From Limnohabitans sp. JirII-31 (GTDB lineage Bacteria > Pseudomonadota > Gammaproteobacteria > Burkholderiales > Burkholderiaceae_C), in contig NZ_NESA01000015.1 in the NCBI RefSeq assembly GCF_002778315.1, forward strand, positions 1-64,000: 64,000 nucleotides of DNA, written 5' to 3'. The notes beneath the pieces are model-generated. The model ran no database searches. It had not been told where the DNA came from and saw only the letters and a program-made list of their open reading frames with translations. A program made the position numbers and the translations under genes. Positions 17,260-25,302 of the stretch are shown piece by piece (position 1 is the first letter of the stretch; the number at the start of each line of letters is the position of its first letter).

Positions 17260-20238
17260 ATGGGTGCCCCAATGACTTCTGCCCCAACAACCGCTGCCTC
17301 ATTGCAGCCCGGCACCGTGACCTTGCGCATCGACCAACAGACGGTGCACGCGCAGGAAGGCGAAACCATTTTCAAAGCCGCGCAACGCCACGGCATAGAC
17401 ATTCCGCACCTGTGCTTCAAGGACGGCTTGCGCCCCGACGGCAACTGCCGCGCCTGCGTGGTCGAGATCGCGGGTGAACGCACCCTGGCCCCGAGTTGCT
17501 GCCGCACCGCCACCGCAGGCTTGGAGGTGTTGGTCAACAGCCCGCGCGCGCGCAAGAGCCAAAAAATGGTGCTGGAGATGCTGCTCTCCGACATGCCCGA
17601 TGTGGGCCACAAGTGGCTGGACGACGGCGCCGGCCAATACGGCGAACTCAGCGACTGGGCCACACGCTTGGACGTGCAGGTGCGCCCCGCCTTGCAAGCG
17701 CTGCGGCGCACCCAACCGGCGGCCGATGTGTCACACCCCGCCATGGCGGTGAACTTGGATGCGTGCATCCAGTGCAACCGCTGCGTGCGTGCGTGCCGCG
17801 AAGAGCAGGTCAACGACGTCATTGGCTACGCCCACCGGGGCGCGCACAGCGCCATCGTGTTCGACTTGGACGACGCCATGGGCCACAGCAGCTGTGTGGC
17901 CTGCGGCGAATGCGTGCAGGCTTGCCCCACGGGCGCCTTGATGCCGAAATCCCAAATCGGCTCACAGGTGGTGGACAAACAAGTGGACTCGGTGTGTCCG
18001 TTTTGCGGCGTGGGGTGCTTGCTGACCTACAACGTCAAAGACAACCGCATCGTCAGCGTGGACGGGCGCGACGGCCCGGCCAACCACCAACGCTTGTGCG
18101 TCAAAGGCCGCTTTGGGTTTGACTACGCGCAGAGCCCCCAGCGGCTCACCGTGCCTTTGATTCGCAAAGCCGGTGTGCCCAAAGACCCGGCGGCCATCGC
18201 CCACCTCAACCGCGACAGCGCCGATTGGTCGGCAGTGTTTCGCCAAGCCTCGTGGGAAGAAGCCCTCACGCTGGCCGCAGGCCAACTCACCCATTTGCGT
18301 GACACCCATGGCCACAAAGCATTGGCCGGGTTTGGCTCGGCCAAGGGCAGCAACGAAGAAGCCTATTTGTTCCAAAAGCTGGTGCGCACGGGGTTTGGCT
18401 CCAACAACGTGGACCATTGCACCCGGCTGTGCCATGCCTCCAGCGTGGCGGCATTGCTCGAAGGCGTGGGCTCGGCGGCGGTGAGCAACCAGGTCAACGA
18501 TGTGGCCCATGCCGAGCTGATTTTTGTCATCGGCTCCAACCCCACGGCCAACCACCCGGTGGCGGCCACTTGGATGAAGAACGCGGCCAAGCGCGGCGCC
18601 AAGATTGTGCTGGCCGACCCACGCGTCACCGACATCGGCAAACACGCGTGGCGCACCTTGCCCTTCAAGCCCGACACCGATGTGGCCATGCTCAACGCCT
18701 TGATCCACACCGTGATCGACGAAGGCTTGGTCAACCAAGACTTCATCCGTGACCGTGCCAACAACTTCGAAGCCCTGAAGCAGAACGTGCAGGGCTACAG
18801 CCCCGAAGCCATGGCGCCCATCTGCGGCATTCCTGCGGCCACATTGCGCGAGGTGGCGCGTGCTTTTGCCACCGCCAAAAGTGCCATGGTGCTGTGGGGC
18901 ATGGGTGTGAGCCAGCACGTGCACGGCACCGACAACGCGCGTTGTCTGATTGCGCTGGTCAGCGTCACCGGCCAAATTGGCAAACCCGGTTCTGGCCTGC
19001 ACCCTTTGCGCGGCCAAAACAATGTGCAAGGGGCCAGCGACGCGGGCTTGATCCCCATGATGTATCCCAACTACCAACGCGTGAGCAATACTGCTGCACA
19101 CGCTTGGTTTGAAAAGTTTTGGGACACACCACTCGACAACCAACCCGGCTACACCGTGGTCGAGATCATGCACAAAGCCCTGGCCGACGACAGCGACCCG
19201 CACAAGGTGCGCGGCATGTACATCATGGGCGAGAACCCGGCCATGAGCGACCCCGACTTGAACCATGCGCGCCATGCCTTGGCGTCGTTGGAGCACCTGG
19301 TGGTGCAAGACATCTTCATGACCGAAACCGCCTGGTTGGCTGATGTGGTGTTACCTGCCACGGCCTGGCCCGAAAAAACCGGCACCGTCACCAACACCGA
19401 CCGCATGGTGCAACTCGGCCAGCAAGCCATCGATCCGCCGGGCCAAGCCCAACCCGACCTGTGGATCATTCAACAAATCGCACAGCGTATGGGCCCCCAC
19501 GCGAGCGCACTGCGCGAAGCTCAGCCCCATGCGAGCGCGCTGCGCGGCTCGCTGCCCCCCGAGGGGGCGTCGCCCGCCTTGGGGCGGCCCGGCGTCGGGC
19601 GGGCCTTGGCATGTGGTTATGCCGGCCCGCACAGCGGTGTGGCCGAGGTCTACGAGGAAATGCGTCAAGCCATGCACGGTGTGATTGCGGGCATCAGCTG
19701 GGAGCGTTTGCAGCGCGAGTCCAGCGTGACCTACCCGTGTTTGAGCGAGAGCGACCCGGGTGAGCCCACGGTGTTCACCCAACACTTTGACACCGACGAT
19801 GGCCGTGTGCATCTGGTGCCCGCAGACATCATTCCCGCCAACGAACGCCCCGACGCCGACTACCCGTTTGTGCTCATCACCGGTCGCCAGTTGGAACATT
19901 GGCACACCGGCAGCATGACGCGTCGCTCCGGCGTGCTCGATGCCATCGAGCCCACGGCCACCGCGTCGATGTGTGGTGCCGATCTGTTGGCCTTGGGGTT
20001 GAACGCGGGCGATGTGGTCACCCTGGCCTCACGCCGTGGCGAGGTGAGCTTGCGGGTGCGCCGCGACGACGGCACACCGGCCGGTTCGGTGTTCATGCCC
20101 TTTGCGTATTACGAAGCGGCGGCCAACCTGATGACCAATGCCGCGCTCGACCCCTTTGGCAAGATTCCAGAGTTCAAGTACTGCGCCGTGGCGGTGCGTG
20201 CGGGTGGTGAGCTGCCACACAACGCCGGGTTTTTTTAG
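17260..20238 (+). CDS. Formate dehydrogenase alpha subunit (Mo/W-bisPGD, Fdh1A/FdsA-like)
   Basis: A 992-residue catalytic subunit. An N-terminal [2Fe-2S] domain (C52, C63, C66, C80) is followed by two ferredoxin clusters (C169/172/175/179 and C212/215/218/222), a further [4Fe-4S] (C246, C249, C253, C280) and the molybdopterin domain. The metal ligand is cysteine, not selenocysteine: C391-H392 in DHCTRLCHASS. The NuoG-type His-Cys3 cluster is not seen. It oxidises formate and passes electrons to the beta subunit. Codons 746-784 or so are a foreign in-frame insertion (19494-19611). No fdhD or fdsC is in the window. The metal (W versus Mo) cannot be read from sequence. Confidence 0.9.
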   Translation: MGAPMTSAPTTAASLQPGTVTLRIDQQTVHAQEGETIFKAAQRHGIDIPHLCFKDGLRPDGNCRACVVEIAGERTLAPSCCRTATAGLEVLVNSPRARKSQKMVLEMLLSDMPDVGHKWLDDGAGQYGELSDWATRLDVQVRPALQALRRTQPAADVSHPAMAVNLDACIQCNRCVRACREEQVNDVIGYAHRGAHSAIVFDLDDAMGHSSCVACGECVQACPTGALMPKSQIGSQVVDKQVDSVCPFCGVGCLLTYNVKDNRIVSVDGRDGPANHQRLCVKGRFGFDYAQSPQRLTVPLIRKAGVPKDPAAIAHLNRDSADWSAVFRQASWEEALTLAAGQLTHLRDTHGHKALAGFGSAKGSNEEAYLFQKLVRTGFGSNNVDHCTRLCHASSVAALLEGVGSAAVSNQVNDVAHAELIFVIGSNPTANHPVAATWMKNAAKRGAKIVLADPRVTDIGKHAWRTLPFKPDTDVAMLNALIHTVIDEGLVNQDFIRDRANNFEALKQNVQGYSPEAMAPICGIPAATLREVARAFATAKSAMVLWGMGVSQHVHGTDNARCLIALVSVTGQIGKPGSGLHPLRGQNNVQGASDAGLIPMMYPNYQRVSNTAAHAWFEKFWDTPLDNQPGYTVVEIMHKALADDSDPHKVRGMYIMGENPAMSDPDLNHARHALASLEHLVVQDIFMTETAWLADVVLPATAWPEKTGTVTNTDRMVQLGQQAIDPPGQAQPDLWIIQQIAQRMGPHASALREAQPHASALRGSLPPEGASPALGRPGVGRALACGYAGPHSGVAEVYEEMRQAMHGVIAGISWERLQRESSVTYPCLSESDPGEPTVFTQHFDTDDGRVHLVPADIIPANERPDADYPFVLITGRQLEHWHTGSMTRRSGVLDAIEPTATASMCGADLLALGLNAGDVVTLASRRGEVSLRVRRDDGTPAGSVFMPFAYYEAAANLMTNAALDPFGKIPEFKYCAVAVRAGGELPHNAGFF
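19494..19611 (+). repeat. GC-rich REP-like element inserted in frame in the formate dehydrogenase alpha gene
   Basis: About 118 bp interrupts the conserved sequence between IAQRMG and GYAGPHSGVAEVYEEM. It has two imperfect direct copies of a motif with GCGAGCGC and TGCGCG (19501-19516 and 19531-19546), then GCCCCCCGAGGGGGC and a GC-rich inverted segment with CGCCCGCC, GGGGCGGCCCGGCG and CGGGCGGG. From memory, similar CCCCCCGAGGGGGC-containing elements occur between genes in Comamonadaceae. Translated, it adds about 39 residues rich in Ala, Gly and Pro without interrupting the frame. Confidence 0.7.
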
Positions 20239-20906
20239 TCGCGACCGCGTGGGCCGCGTCGCTCTTGCGGCCCCTCCATCGAAGGGCGTTGCTCAGGCCT
20301 AGGCGCTGATTCCTGCCTAGACCTCTGCTCCTGGTAGTGCTGACGTACCACAGGCTCTACCGGGCTGTAGGGGTAGTGCTGCTCATGCAACTGCTGTTGC
20401 TGTTCATGTGGGTAGTGGCTGCCCGAATAGCCGCGTTGGTAACTGGGCAAGGGCGCTGGCGAAACATAGGCGGGACGATGCCCTGGGCCCCAATCGGGTC
20501 GACGTTCGCCCCATGCGGGGCCCCAGTGTTCACCCCAACGTGGGGCCGCATCGCGTTGCCAGCCTTTGAAGTAGGGCGGAGGGCTTCTGTAATAGCGCAC
20601 CGGGGTTTGCAGCAAATACAGCGGCACGGCCTCGGGGGTCACCAAAGACCACGGGCCGTTGTACCAGGAACTGGCGTACCAGTTGTCGTTTTGGTAGACC
20701 CAGTGCATGCCGTCGTAGAAGAAGAAATTCAAGTTCAACCCCGGCGCGTAATACACGGGTGAACCTGGCACTGGCACCAGTCTCGGATATACCGGTACAT
20801 GGATGCCAATGTTCACGTTGGGCAAACCAATGCCAATACTCACTTGGGCAGCCGCTGATAAGACAGTGCCTGCCAGCAAGGCCAATAGCGTGATGAGATA
20901 ACGCAT
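20235..20906 (-). CDS. Exported Tyr/Trp/Pro-rich hypothetical protein
   Basis: A 223-residue protein with a clear Sec signal (residues 1-21, cleavage near AAA-Q). The mature part has an aromatic-rich block with FFFYDGMHWVYQNDNWY and GPWSLVTPEAVPLYLLQ. It is followed by a disordered tail with RWGEHWGPAWGE, poly-Gln and many His/Arg/Pro residues. I recognise this as a conserved exported family of Burkholderiales but know no function. It overlaps the formate dehydrogenase alpha gene tail-to-tail by 4 bp (20235-20238). Confidence 0.75.
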   Translation of the reverse strand: MRYLITLLALLAGTVLSAAAQVSIGIGLPNVNIGIHVPVYPRLVPVPGSPVYYAPGLNLNFFFYDGMHWVYQNDNWYASSWYNGPWSLVTPEAVPLYLLQTPVRYYRSPPPYFKGWQRDAAPRWGEHWGPAWGERRPDWGPGHRPAYVSPAPLPSYQRGYSGSHYPHEQQQQLHEQHYPYSPVEPVVRQHYQEQRSRQESAPRPEQRPSMEGPQERRGPRGRD

Positions 20907-21032
20907 GGTTGTTTCCCCTAGAGTGGAGCTTCTTTAACGCACACCCTTTGGATGACGTTTACCAAAGCTATCTTGGGGCAATCAGCAAAGCCACGCTGTG
21001 CGCTGGAGCACTTAAGCTGGCGTGTGCCTCAA

Positions 21033-21740
21033 TCAGTACAAGATTTGCTGTGCAGCAAGGTTGACAATGGCGTTGCAAGCCTGTTTGAGTGATGCCACCG
21101 CTTGGTCCGGGTTGGCCACCACAGCCTCAAAGTTGGGGAAGGTTTTTGTTGAATAGGCGTGTTGCCAGCCTTCTTCGCTGGGCTTCCAGCCAGTCGCCAG
21201 ATAGCCTTTGTACAAAGGGGTCTGGTGGTCTTTGCCTAACAGCGTCATCACGGTGGTGACGGTGGGCGCGTAGCCTGCTGCATCGCGTGGCGAGACAAAG
21301 CCCATGATGGTGGGCGCAATTACCAACACCGCATCGGCGTCTGACGTAATGTCTGCATACGACAAGGTGTAGCGCCCATCGTCTTCAACCCAGGGCCCGT
21401 CTTGCACCGACACCTCGTAGCCGGCTTGTTTGAAGCGTTGGACCATGGTGTGGGTCAAGCTGTCGGCAAATGAAAAGTTCTGTTGTGTGATCAGCTGTGT
21501 CAGCGCCAGTTGCCAATATTTAGACGCACTCACCGACACCTCTAAGTTCATCGTGCCAAACACAAAACCAGGGTCGTAAAAATTCATCACGGTGTACTCC
21601 CGCGGCTCACGCGGGCGAATGATGGTGATGGTTTTGACACCTTCCAGTGCATTTTTGGTTTTGTCTACTTTGGGCAAAGGTGGGTTTGCGCAGCCCACCA
21701 AACCAGTGATGCAGACCAGCAGAAAAACAATTATTTTCAT
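21033..21740 (-). CDS. Putative lipoprotein, unknown function
   Basis: A 235-residue protein starting with a lipoprotein signal (hydrophobic IIVFLLVCITGL followed by lipobox LVGC at residues 14-17). The mature sequence is alpha/beta-like with KNALEGVKTITIIRPREP near the start and DADAVLVIAPTIMGFVSP in the middle, reminiscent of envelope lipoproteins. No family is recognised with certainty. It stands alone, with a 126-bp upstream gap to the Tyr/Trp-rich gene on one side and divergence from the Bug receptor gene on the other (115 bp between starts). Confidence 0.72.
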   Translation of the reverse strand: MKIIVFLLVCITGLVGCANPPLPKVDKTKNALEGVKTITIIRPREPREYTVMNFYDPGFVFGTMNLEVSVSASKYWQLALTQLITQQNFSFADSLTHTMVQRFKQAGYEVSVQDGPWVEDDGRYTLSYADITSDADAVLVIAPTIMGFVSPRDAAGYAPTVTTVMTLLGKDHQTPLYKGYLATGWKPSEEGWQHAYSTKTFPNFEAVVANPDQAVASLKQACNAIVNLAAQQILY

Positions 21741-21855
21741 GACATGCTATTTCAAATAAATTAAATCAATAGTACTGCATCAGAGGGTGCGCAAAGTCGC
21801 TGAAGTGGCGTGTGCATCGAGGACAGTGCTTAATTTGGGCGGAGAATTCGTCACC

Positions 21856-22845
21856 ATGACTTCACCCCAACACCGTCACTTCATCTGTCTTGCTGCTGTA
21901 TGCGCAGCACTGCTTGCAGGGCCCTTGTGCAGCAACGCACAAACTGCGTTTCCAAGCCGCGTGATCCGCGTTGTGGTGCCCGTAGCACCTGGTGGTGGTG
22001 CCGACATGGTGGCGCGCATGGTGACCGACAAAATGTCGCACAGCCTGGGCACCTCCATCATCATCGACAACAAGGCGGGTGCGTCGGGCTCCATCGCTGC
22101 GCTCGACGTGGCGCGTGCCGCCCCTGATGGCTACACCCTGATGCAATGCTTTGTGGCCACCCACAGCACCAACCCGGCGGTGCTGAAAATCAAATACGAC
22201 CCGATTGCCGACTTCACCCCCGTGGGCATGATGGCGCGCACCTCCAACGTGCTGGTGGTGGGCGATAAAAACAAAGCCAAAACCTTGCCCGAGTTTTTGG
22301 CCCTGGCACGCAGCAAGCCTGGGGCCATGAGCTACTCGTCGGCGGGCAGTGGCTCGGCCACCCACCTCATCATGGAGTACTTGGAGAACCAGGCCAAAGT
22401 GGGCTTGGTGCATGTGCCCTACAAAGGCGCGGCGCCTGCCATTCAAGATTTATTGGGCGGCCAGGTCGACGCCATGTTCCCCAGCCTCACCACCGCCTTG
22501 CCCTACATCAAGGCGGGCAAGTTGCGCGCACTGGCTGTGGCCTCGCCCAAGCGCGACCCGCTGCTGCCCGATGTGCCCACCGTGGCCGAAATGGGCTTTG
22601 CGGGCTTCAGTGCCATCCAGTGGTGGGGCTTGTGCGCACCTGCAAAAACTCCAGAACCGGTGGTGGCCAAACTCAACAAAGCGCTCAACGAGGCGCTGCA
22701 ACAACCCGACATCACCAAACGCTTGAGCGACATTGCCGCCGAACCCACGCCCATCACGCCACAGCAGTTTGACGACTTCTTGAAAAGCGAAGTGGCCAAG
22801 TGGACCAAGTTGGTCAAAGACGTCAACCTTCAAATCGAGCAGTGA
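21856..22845 (+). CDS. Bug/TctC-family tripartite tricarboxylate-type solute-binding receptor
   Basis: A 329-residue periplasmic receptor with a Sec signal (HFICLAAVCAALLAGPLCSNAQ). Family hallmarks are FPSRVIRVVVPVAPGGGADMVAR, VDNKAGASGSIA-like IIDNKAGASGSIAALD, APDGYTLMQC and VHVPYKGAAPAIQDLLGGQVDAMF. These receptors are greatly expanded in Burkholderiales and bind small carboxylates or amides. ATG 21856 is preceded by GGAG at 21841-21844. It is the first gene of an apparent operon with the dioxygenase (4-bp gap) and a second Bug receptor; no membrane subunits are nearby. Confidence 0.9.
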   Translation: MTSPQHRHFICLAAVCAALLAGPLCSNAQTAFPSRVIRVVVPVAPGGGADMVARMVTDKMSHSLGTSIIIDNKAGASGSIAALDVARAAPDGYTLMQCFVATHSTNPAVLKIKYDPIADFTPVGMMARTSNVLVVGDKNKAKTLPEFLALARSKPGAMSYSSAGSGSATHLIMEYLENQAKVGLVHVPYKGAAPAIQDLLGGQVDAMFPSLTTALPYIKAGKLRALAVASPKRDPLLPDVPTVAEMGFAGFSAIQWWGLCAPAKTPEPVVAKLNKALNEALQQPDITKRLSDIAAEPTPITPQQFDDFLKSEVAKWTKLVKDVNLQIEQ

Positions 22846-22848
22846 CCG

Positions 22849-23655
22849 ATGACCGAGACGCATCGCCCCATTCGCATGCCCGCCATGTATTTGCCGCATG
22901 GTGGCGGGCCTTCATTTTTCATGACCGGCGAGCGCAAGCAGCGCTACCAAGACACCGAAAACTTTTTGCGCAGCGTTCGCAGCACCTTGCCTGCGACACC
23001 CAAGGCCATTTTGTTGGTTACTGCACACTGGGAAACCGCCGTGCCCAGCTTCACCGGTGGCCAGGCGCCTGAACTGATTTACGACTATTACGGTTTTCCG
23101 CCCGAAACCTACGCCCTGCAATACCCCGCACCTGGTCTACCCAAGCTGGCGACGCAGGCCGCGCATTTGCTGCAACAAGCGGGCTACCCCGCACAAGTGG
23201 ATGCACAGTATGGATGGGACCATGGCGTGTTCATTCCCCTCAAGGTCATGTTTCCCGAGGCCGATGTGCCGGTGGTGGCCATGTCGTTGCACCACAGCCT
23301 AGACCCGGCGCTGCACTGCCAATTGGGGCAGGCCTTGCAAGCCTTGCGTGACGACGGTGTGTTGGTGTTGGGCAGTGGCATGAGCTTTCACAACCTGCGT
23401 CATTTCAGTGAGGGCGGACCCGCATCGCAGGCGTTTCATCACTGGCTCGATGTGGCCCTGGATGGCAACTGGGCGCACCGCACCCAACACCTGTCGCACT
23501 GGGCGCAAGCCCCGGGTGGACGCGCTTCGCACCCGCGTGAAGAACACCTCATTCCCTTGATGGTGGCCAGCGGTGCGGGCAGTGACGCACGCGCTAAAAA
23601 AATGTGGTCTGGCATGGTGGGGCCGACCCATCTGGCAGGCTGGATGTTTGAATGA
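22849..23655 (+). CDS. DODA-type extradiol aromatic ring-opening dioxygenase (YgiD/LigB-like)
   Basis: A 268-residue protein of the class III extradiol dioxygenase/4,5-DOPA dioxygenase family. Metal-binding histidines are recognisable in MYLPHGGGPS, LVTAHWETA and YGWDHGVFIPL, with HPREEHLIPLMVASGA near the C-terminus. Family members cleave catechol-type substrates; the E. coli homologue YgiD acts on L-DOPA. The gene lies between two Bug receptor genes (3-bp gap upstream; ATGA overlap downstream is possible), suggesting that the receptors deliver an aromatic carboxylate, but the substrate is unknown. Confidence 0.87.
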   Translation: MTETHRPIRMPAMYLPHGGGPSFFMTGERKQRYQDTENFLRSVRSTLPATPKAILLVTAHWETAVPSFTGGQAPELIYDYYGFPPETYALQYPAPGLPKLATQAAHLLQQAGYPAQVDAQYGWDHGVFIPLKVMFPEADVPVVAMSLHHSLDPALHCQLGQALQALRDDGVLVLGSGMSFHNLRHFSEGGPASQAFHHWLDVALDGNWAHRTQHLSHWAQAPGGRASHPREEHLIPLMVASGAGSDARAKKMWSGMVGPTHLAGWMFE

Positions 23656-23675
23656 CCGATGGAGCGCAACACACC

Positions 23676-24659
23676 ATGAACATGATCAAACCCTACTTGC
23701 TCTGTGCCGTTGCTGCGTTTGTCACGGCCTTATCTGCATGGGCCGACACGGCCTATCCCAACAAACCAATTCGCATCGTGGTGCCGTTCACGCCCGGTGG
23801 CAGCCCAGACATCTTGGCGCGCACCATTGGCCAAAAAATCACCGAGTCCACCGGTACATCGGTGTTGGTTGAAAACATCGCTGGCGCAGGTGGCACGGTG
23901 GGGGCTGACCGCGTGGCCAAAGCGGCACCCGATGGCTACACCTTGTTGATGGGTCACGTCGGCACGCTGGCTGTGGCTACCTCGGTGTACCCGCACTTGC
24001 CCTACGACCCACTCAAATCGTTTGTGCCTGTGTCGTGGGTGGCACGCGTGCCCAACGTGCTGGCTGTGAACCCGGCATTGCCTGTGAAAAACGTGGCCGA
24101 GTTGGTGAGCTACCTCCAGGCCAACCCCGGCAAAGTCAACTACGGCTCGGGTGGTAACGGCAGCGCGGCGCATTTGGCGACCGAGTATTTCAAGATGGCC
24201 ACCCAAACTTTCGTGGTGCATGTGCCTTACCGTGGCACGGCCCCATCTGTGACCGACGCAGTGGCCGGACAAATTCAGATGGTGTTCACCGGTGCTCCTG
24301 CCATCATTCCGATGGCCAAGAGCGGCAAGCTGCGAGCCCTGGCCGTGTCCAGCCCCAAGCGCATGGAGCCAATGCCAGACATTCCGACTTTGGCCGAGAG
24401 CGGGGTCAAAGGCTTGGCAGGTTTTGAAGCCGATCAGTGGTACGGCGTGGTGGCTCCTGCGGGAACGCCCCAGGCCATCGTGCAAAAACTCAACCAACTC
24501 ATCAATGCCAGCCTAGCTGCGCCTGAAGTCACGGCACGGCTTAAATCAGAAGGTGCGGTGGCTACGCCCAGCACGCCCGAAGCATTTGGGCAACTCATTC
24601 AAAACGAAATCAAACGCTGGCGCCCGGTGGTGACCAATGCGGGCATCAAGGCCGATTGA
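23676..24659 (+). CDS. Second Bug/TctC-family solute-binding receptor
   Basis: A periplasmic receptor of 327 residues from the chosen start. It has a Sec signal (MNMIKPYLLCAVAAFVTALSAWAD) and Bug motifs YPNKPIRIVVPFTPGGSPD, AGAGGTVGADRVAKAAPDGYTLL and VPYRGTAPSVTDAVAGQIQMVF. ATG 23676 has GGAG at 23661-23664 and gives a compact signal peptide; ATG 23652, which overlaps the dioxygenase stop as ATGA, is the alternative and would add 8 residues. It is a paralogue of the 21856 product, about one third identical by eye in conserved blocks. Confidence 0.88.
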   Translation: MNMIKPYLLCAVAAFVTALSAWADTAYPNKPIRIVVPFTPGGSPDILARTIGQKITESTGTSVLVENIAGAGGTVGADRVAKAAPDGYTLLMGHVGTLAVATSVYPHLPYDPLKSFVPVSWVARVPNVLAVNPALPVKNVAELVSYLQANPGKVNYGSGGNGSAAHLATEYFKMATQTFVVHVPYRGTAPSVTDAVAGQIQMVFTGAPAIIPMAKSGKLRALAVSSPKRMEPMPDIPTLAESGVKGLAGFEADQWYGVVAPAGTPQAIVQKLNQLINASLAAPEVTARLKSEGAVATPSTPEAFGQLIQNEIKRWRPVVTNAGIKAD

Positions 24660-24686
24660 TTCCAATGGATCCCATGGGGCGGGTTG

Positions 24687-25181
24687 TTAACTGCCCTGGT
24701 TGCGTGCTTTTTTAACAATCGCATTTGCTTCAAACGACATCTTCACCGCCTCAGCGGCGGCGTCGGATGCGCGCTTGGTGGCTTCGGCGGCTTCGGACGA
24801 CATCTGAAGCAAGGCGGTTTCTGCCTGTTGCGCCACGGCGGCTGCGGCAGCAGCCGACGCCGCCGATGCGGCTGCTGCGGCTTCCATTGCCGCCTCTGCA
24901 GACGCTGTGGCGGCTTCGGCTGCCGCTTCGGCTGCCGCAATCACCAACTGGTTGGCAGCCTCTTTGGCTGCAACGGCGCATTTGCTAGTGGCGATGAATG
25001 CTTTTTCGGCAGCAATACAGGCACGCTTGGCCGCGTCAGCCGCGCTCACCGTGAGCTGGCGCAACGACGACAAGGCTGTGGTGTATTTTTCGTTCACCAC
25101 GATGTAGCCTTTGCGAAGATTCATGATCTCGGTTTCATGCGCAATCAGCTTTTCGTAAATCTTGGCCAATTCGTCTTGCAT
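24687..25181 (-). CDS. Alanine-rich helical (phasin-like/coiled-coil) protein
   Basis: A 164-residue low-complexity protein dominated by Ala with regularly spaced Glu, Lys and Ser, predicted to form one long helix or coiled coil. The N-terminus is MQDELAKIYEKLIAHETEIM; the central section alternates EAAAEAATASAEAAMEAAAA-type runs; the tail is EANAIVKKARNQGS. There is no signal peptide or membrane segment. It superficially resembles phasin-like or histone H1-like proteins but I cannot assign a family. A divergent promoter region (25182-25302) separates it from the HD-GYP gene. Confidence 0.65.
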   Translation of the reverse strand: MQDELAKIYEKLIAHETEIMNLRKGYIVVNEKYTTALSSLRQLTVSAADAAKRACIAAEKAFIATSKCAVAAKEAANQLVIAAAEAAAEAATASAEAAMEAAAAASAASAAAAAAVAQQAETALLQMSSEAAEATKRASDAAAEAVKMSFEANAIVKKARNQGS

Positions 25182-25259
25182 GATGGAGTTCTTTCAAGTG
25201 AGCGCCTAACTTTTTAAGCTTGATAACAATTCATTATGCGCCCTCGGGTCTTAGCGTTC

Positions 25260-25275
25260 TGTGCGCATTCGCACA
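25260..25275. promoter_or_regulatory. Perfect inverted repeat in the divergent promoter region of the HD-GYP gene
   Basis: TGTGCG (25260-25265) and CGCACA (25270-25275) form a 6-bp inverted repeat around CATT, 28 bp before the ATG at 25303. Its position within the 121-bp region between divergent genes suggests an operator or a small leader hairpin; there is no T-run for termination. Confidence 0.35.
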
Positions 25276-25302
25276 CAGTGCCAATCAGAGTAGAGTGGCA
25301 CG

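Noticed and set aside
17260..20238. Selenocysteine formate dehydrogenase
   Set aside because: There is no in-frame TGA at the metal-ligand position; the residue is cysteine (C391 in CTRLCHAS).
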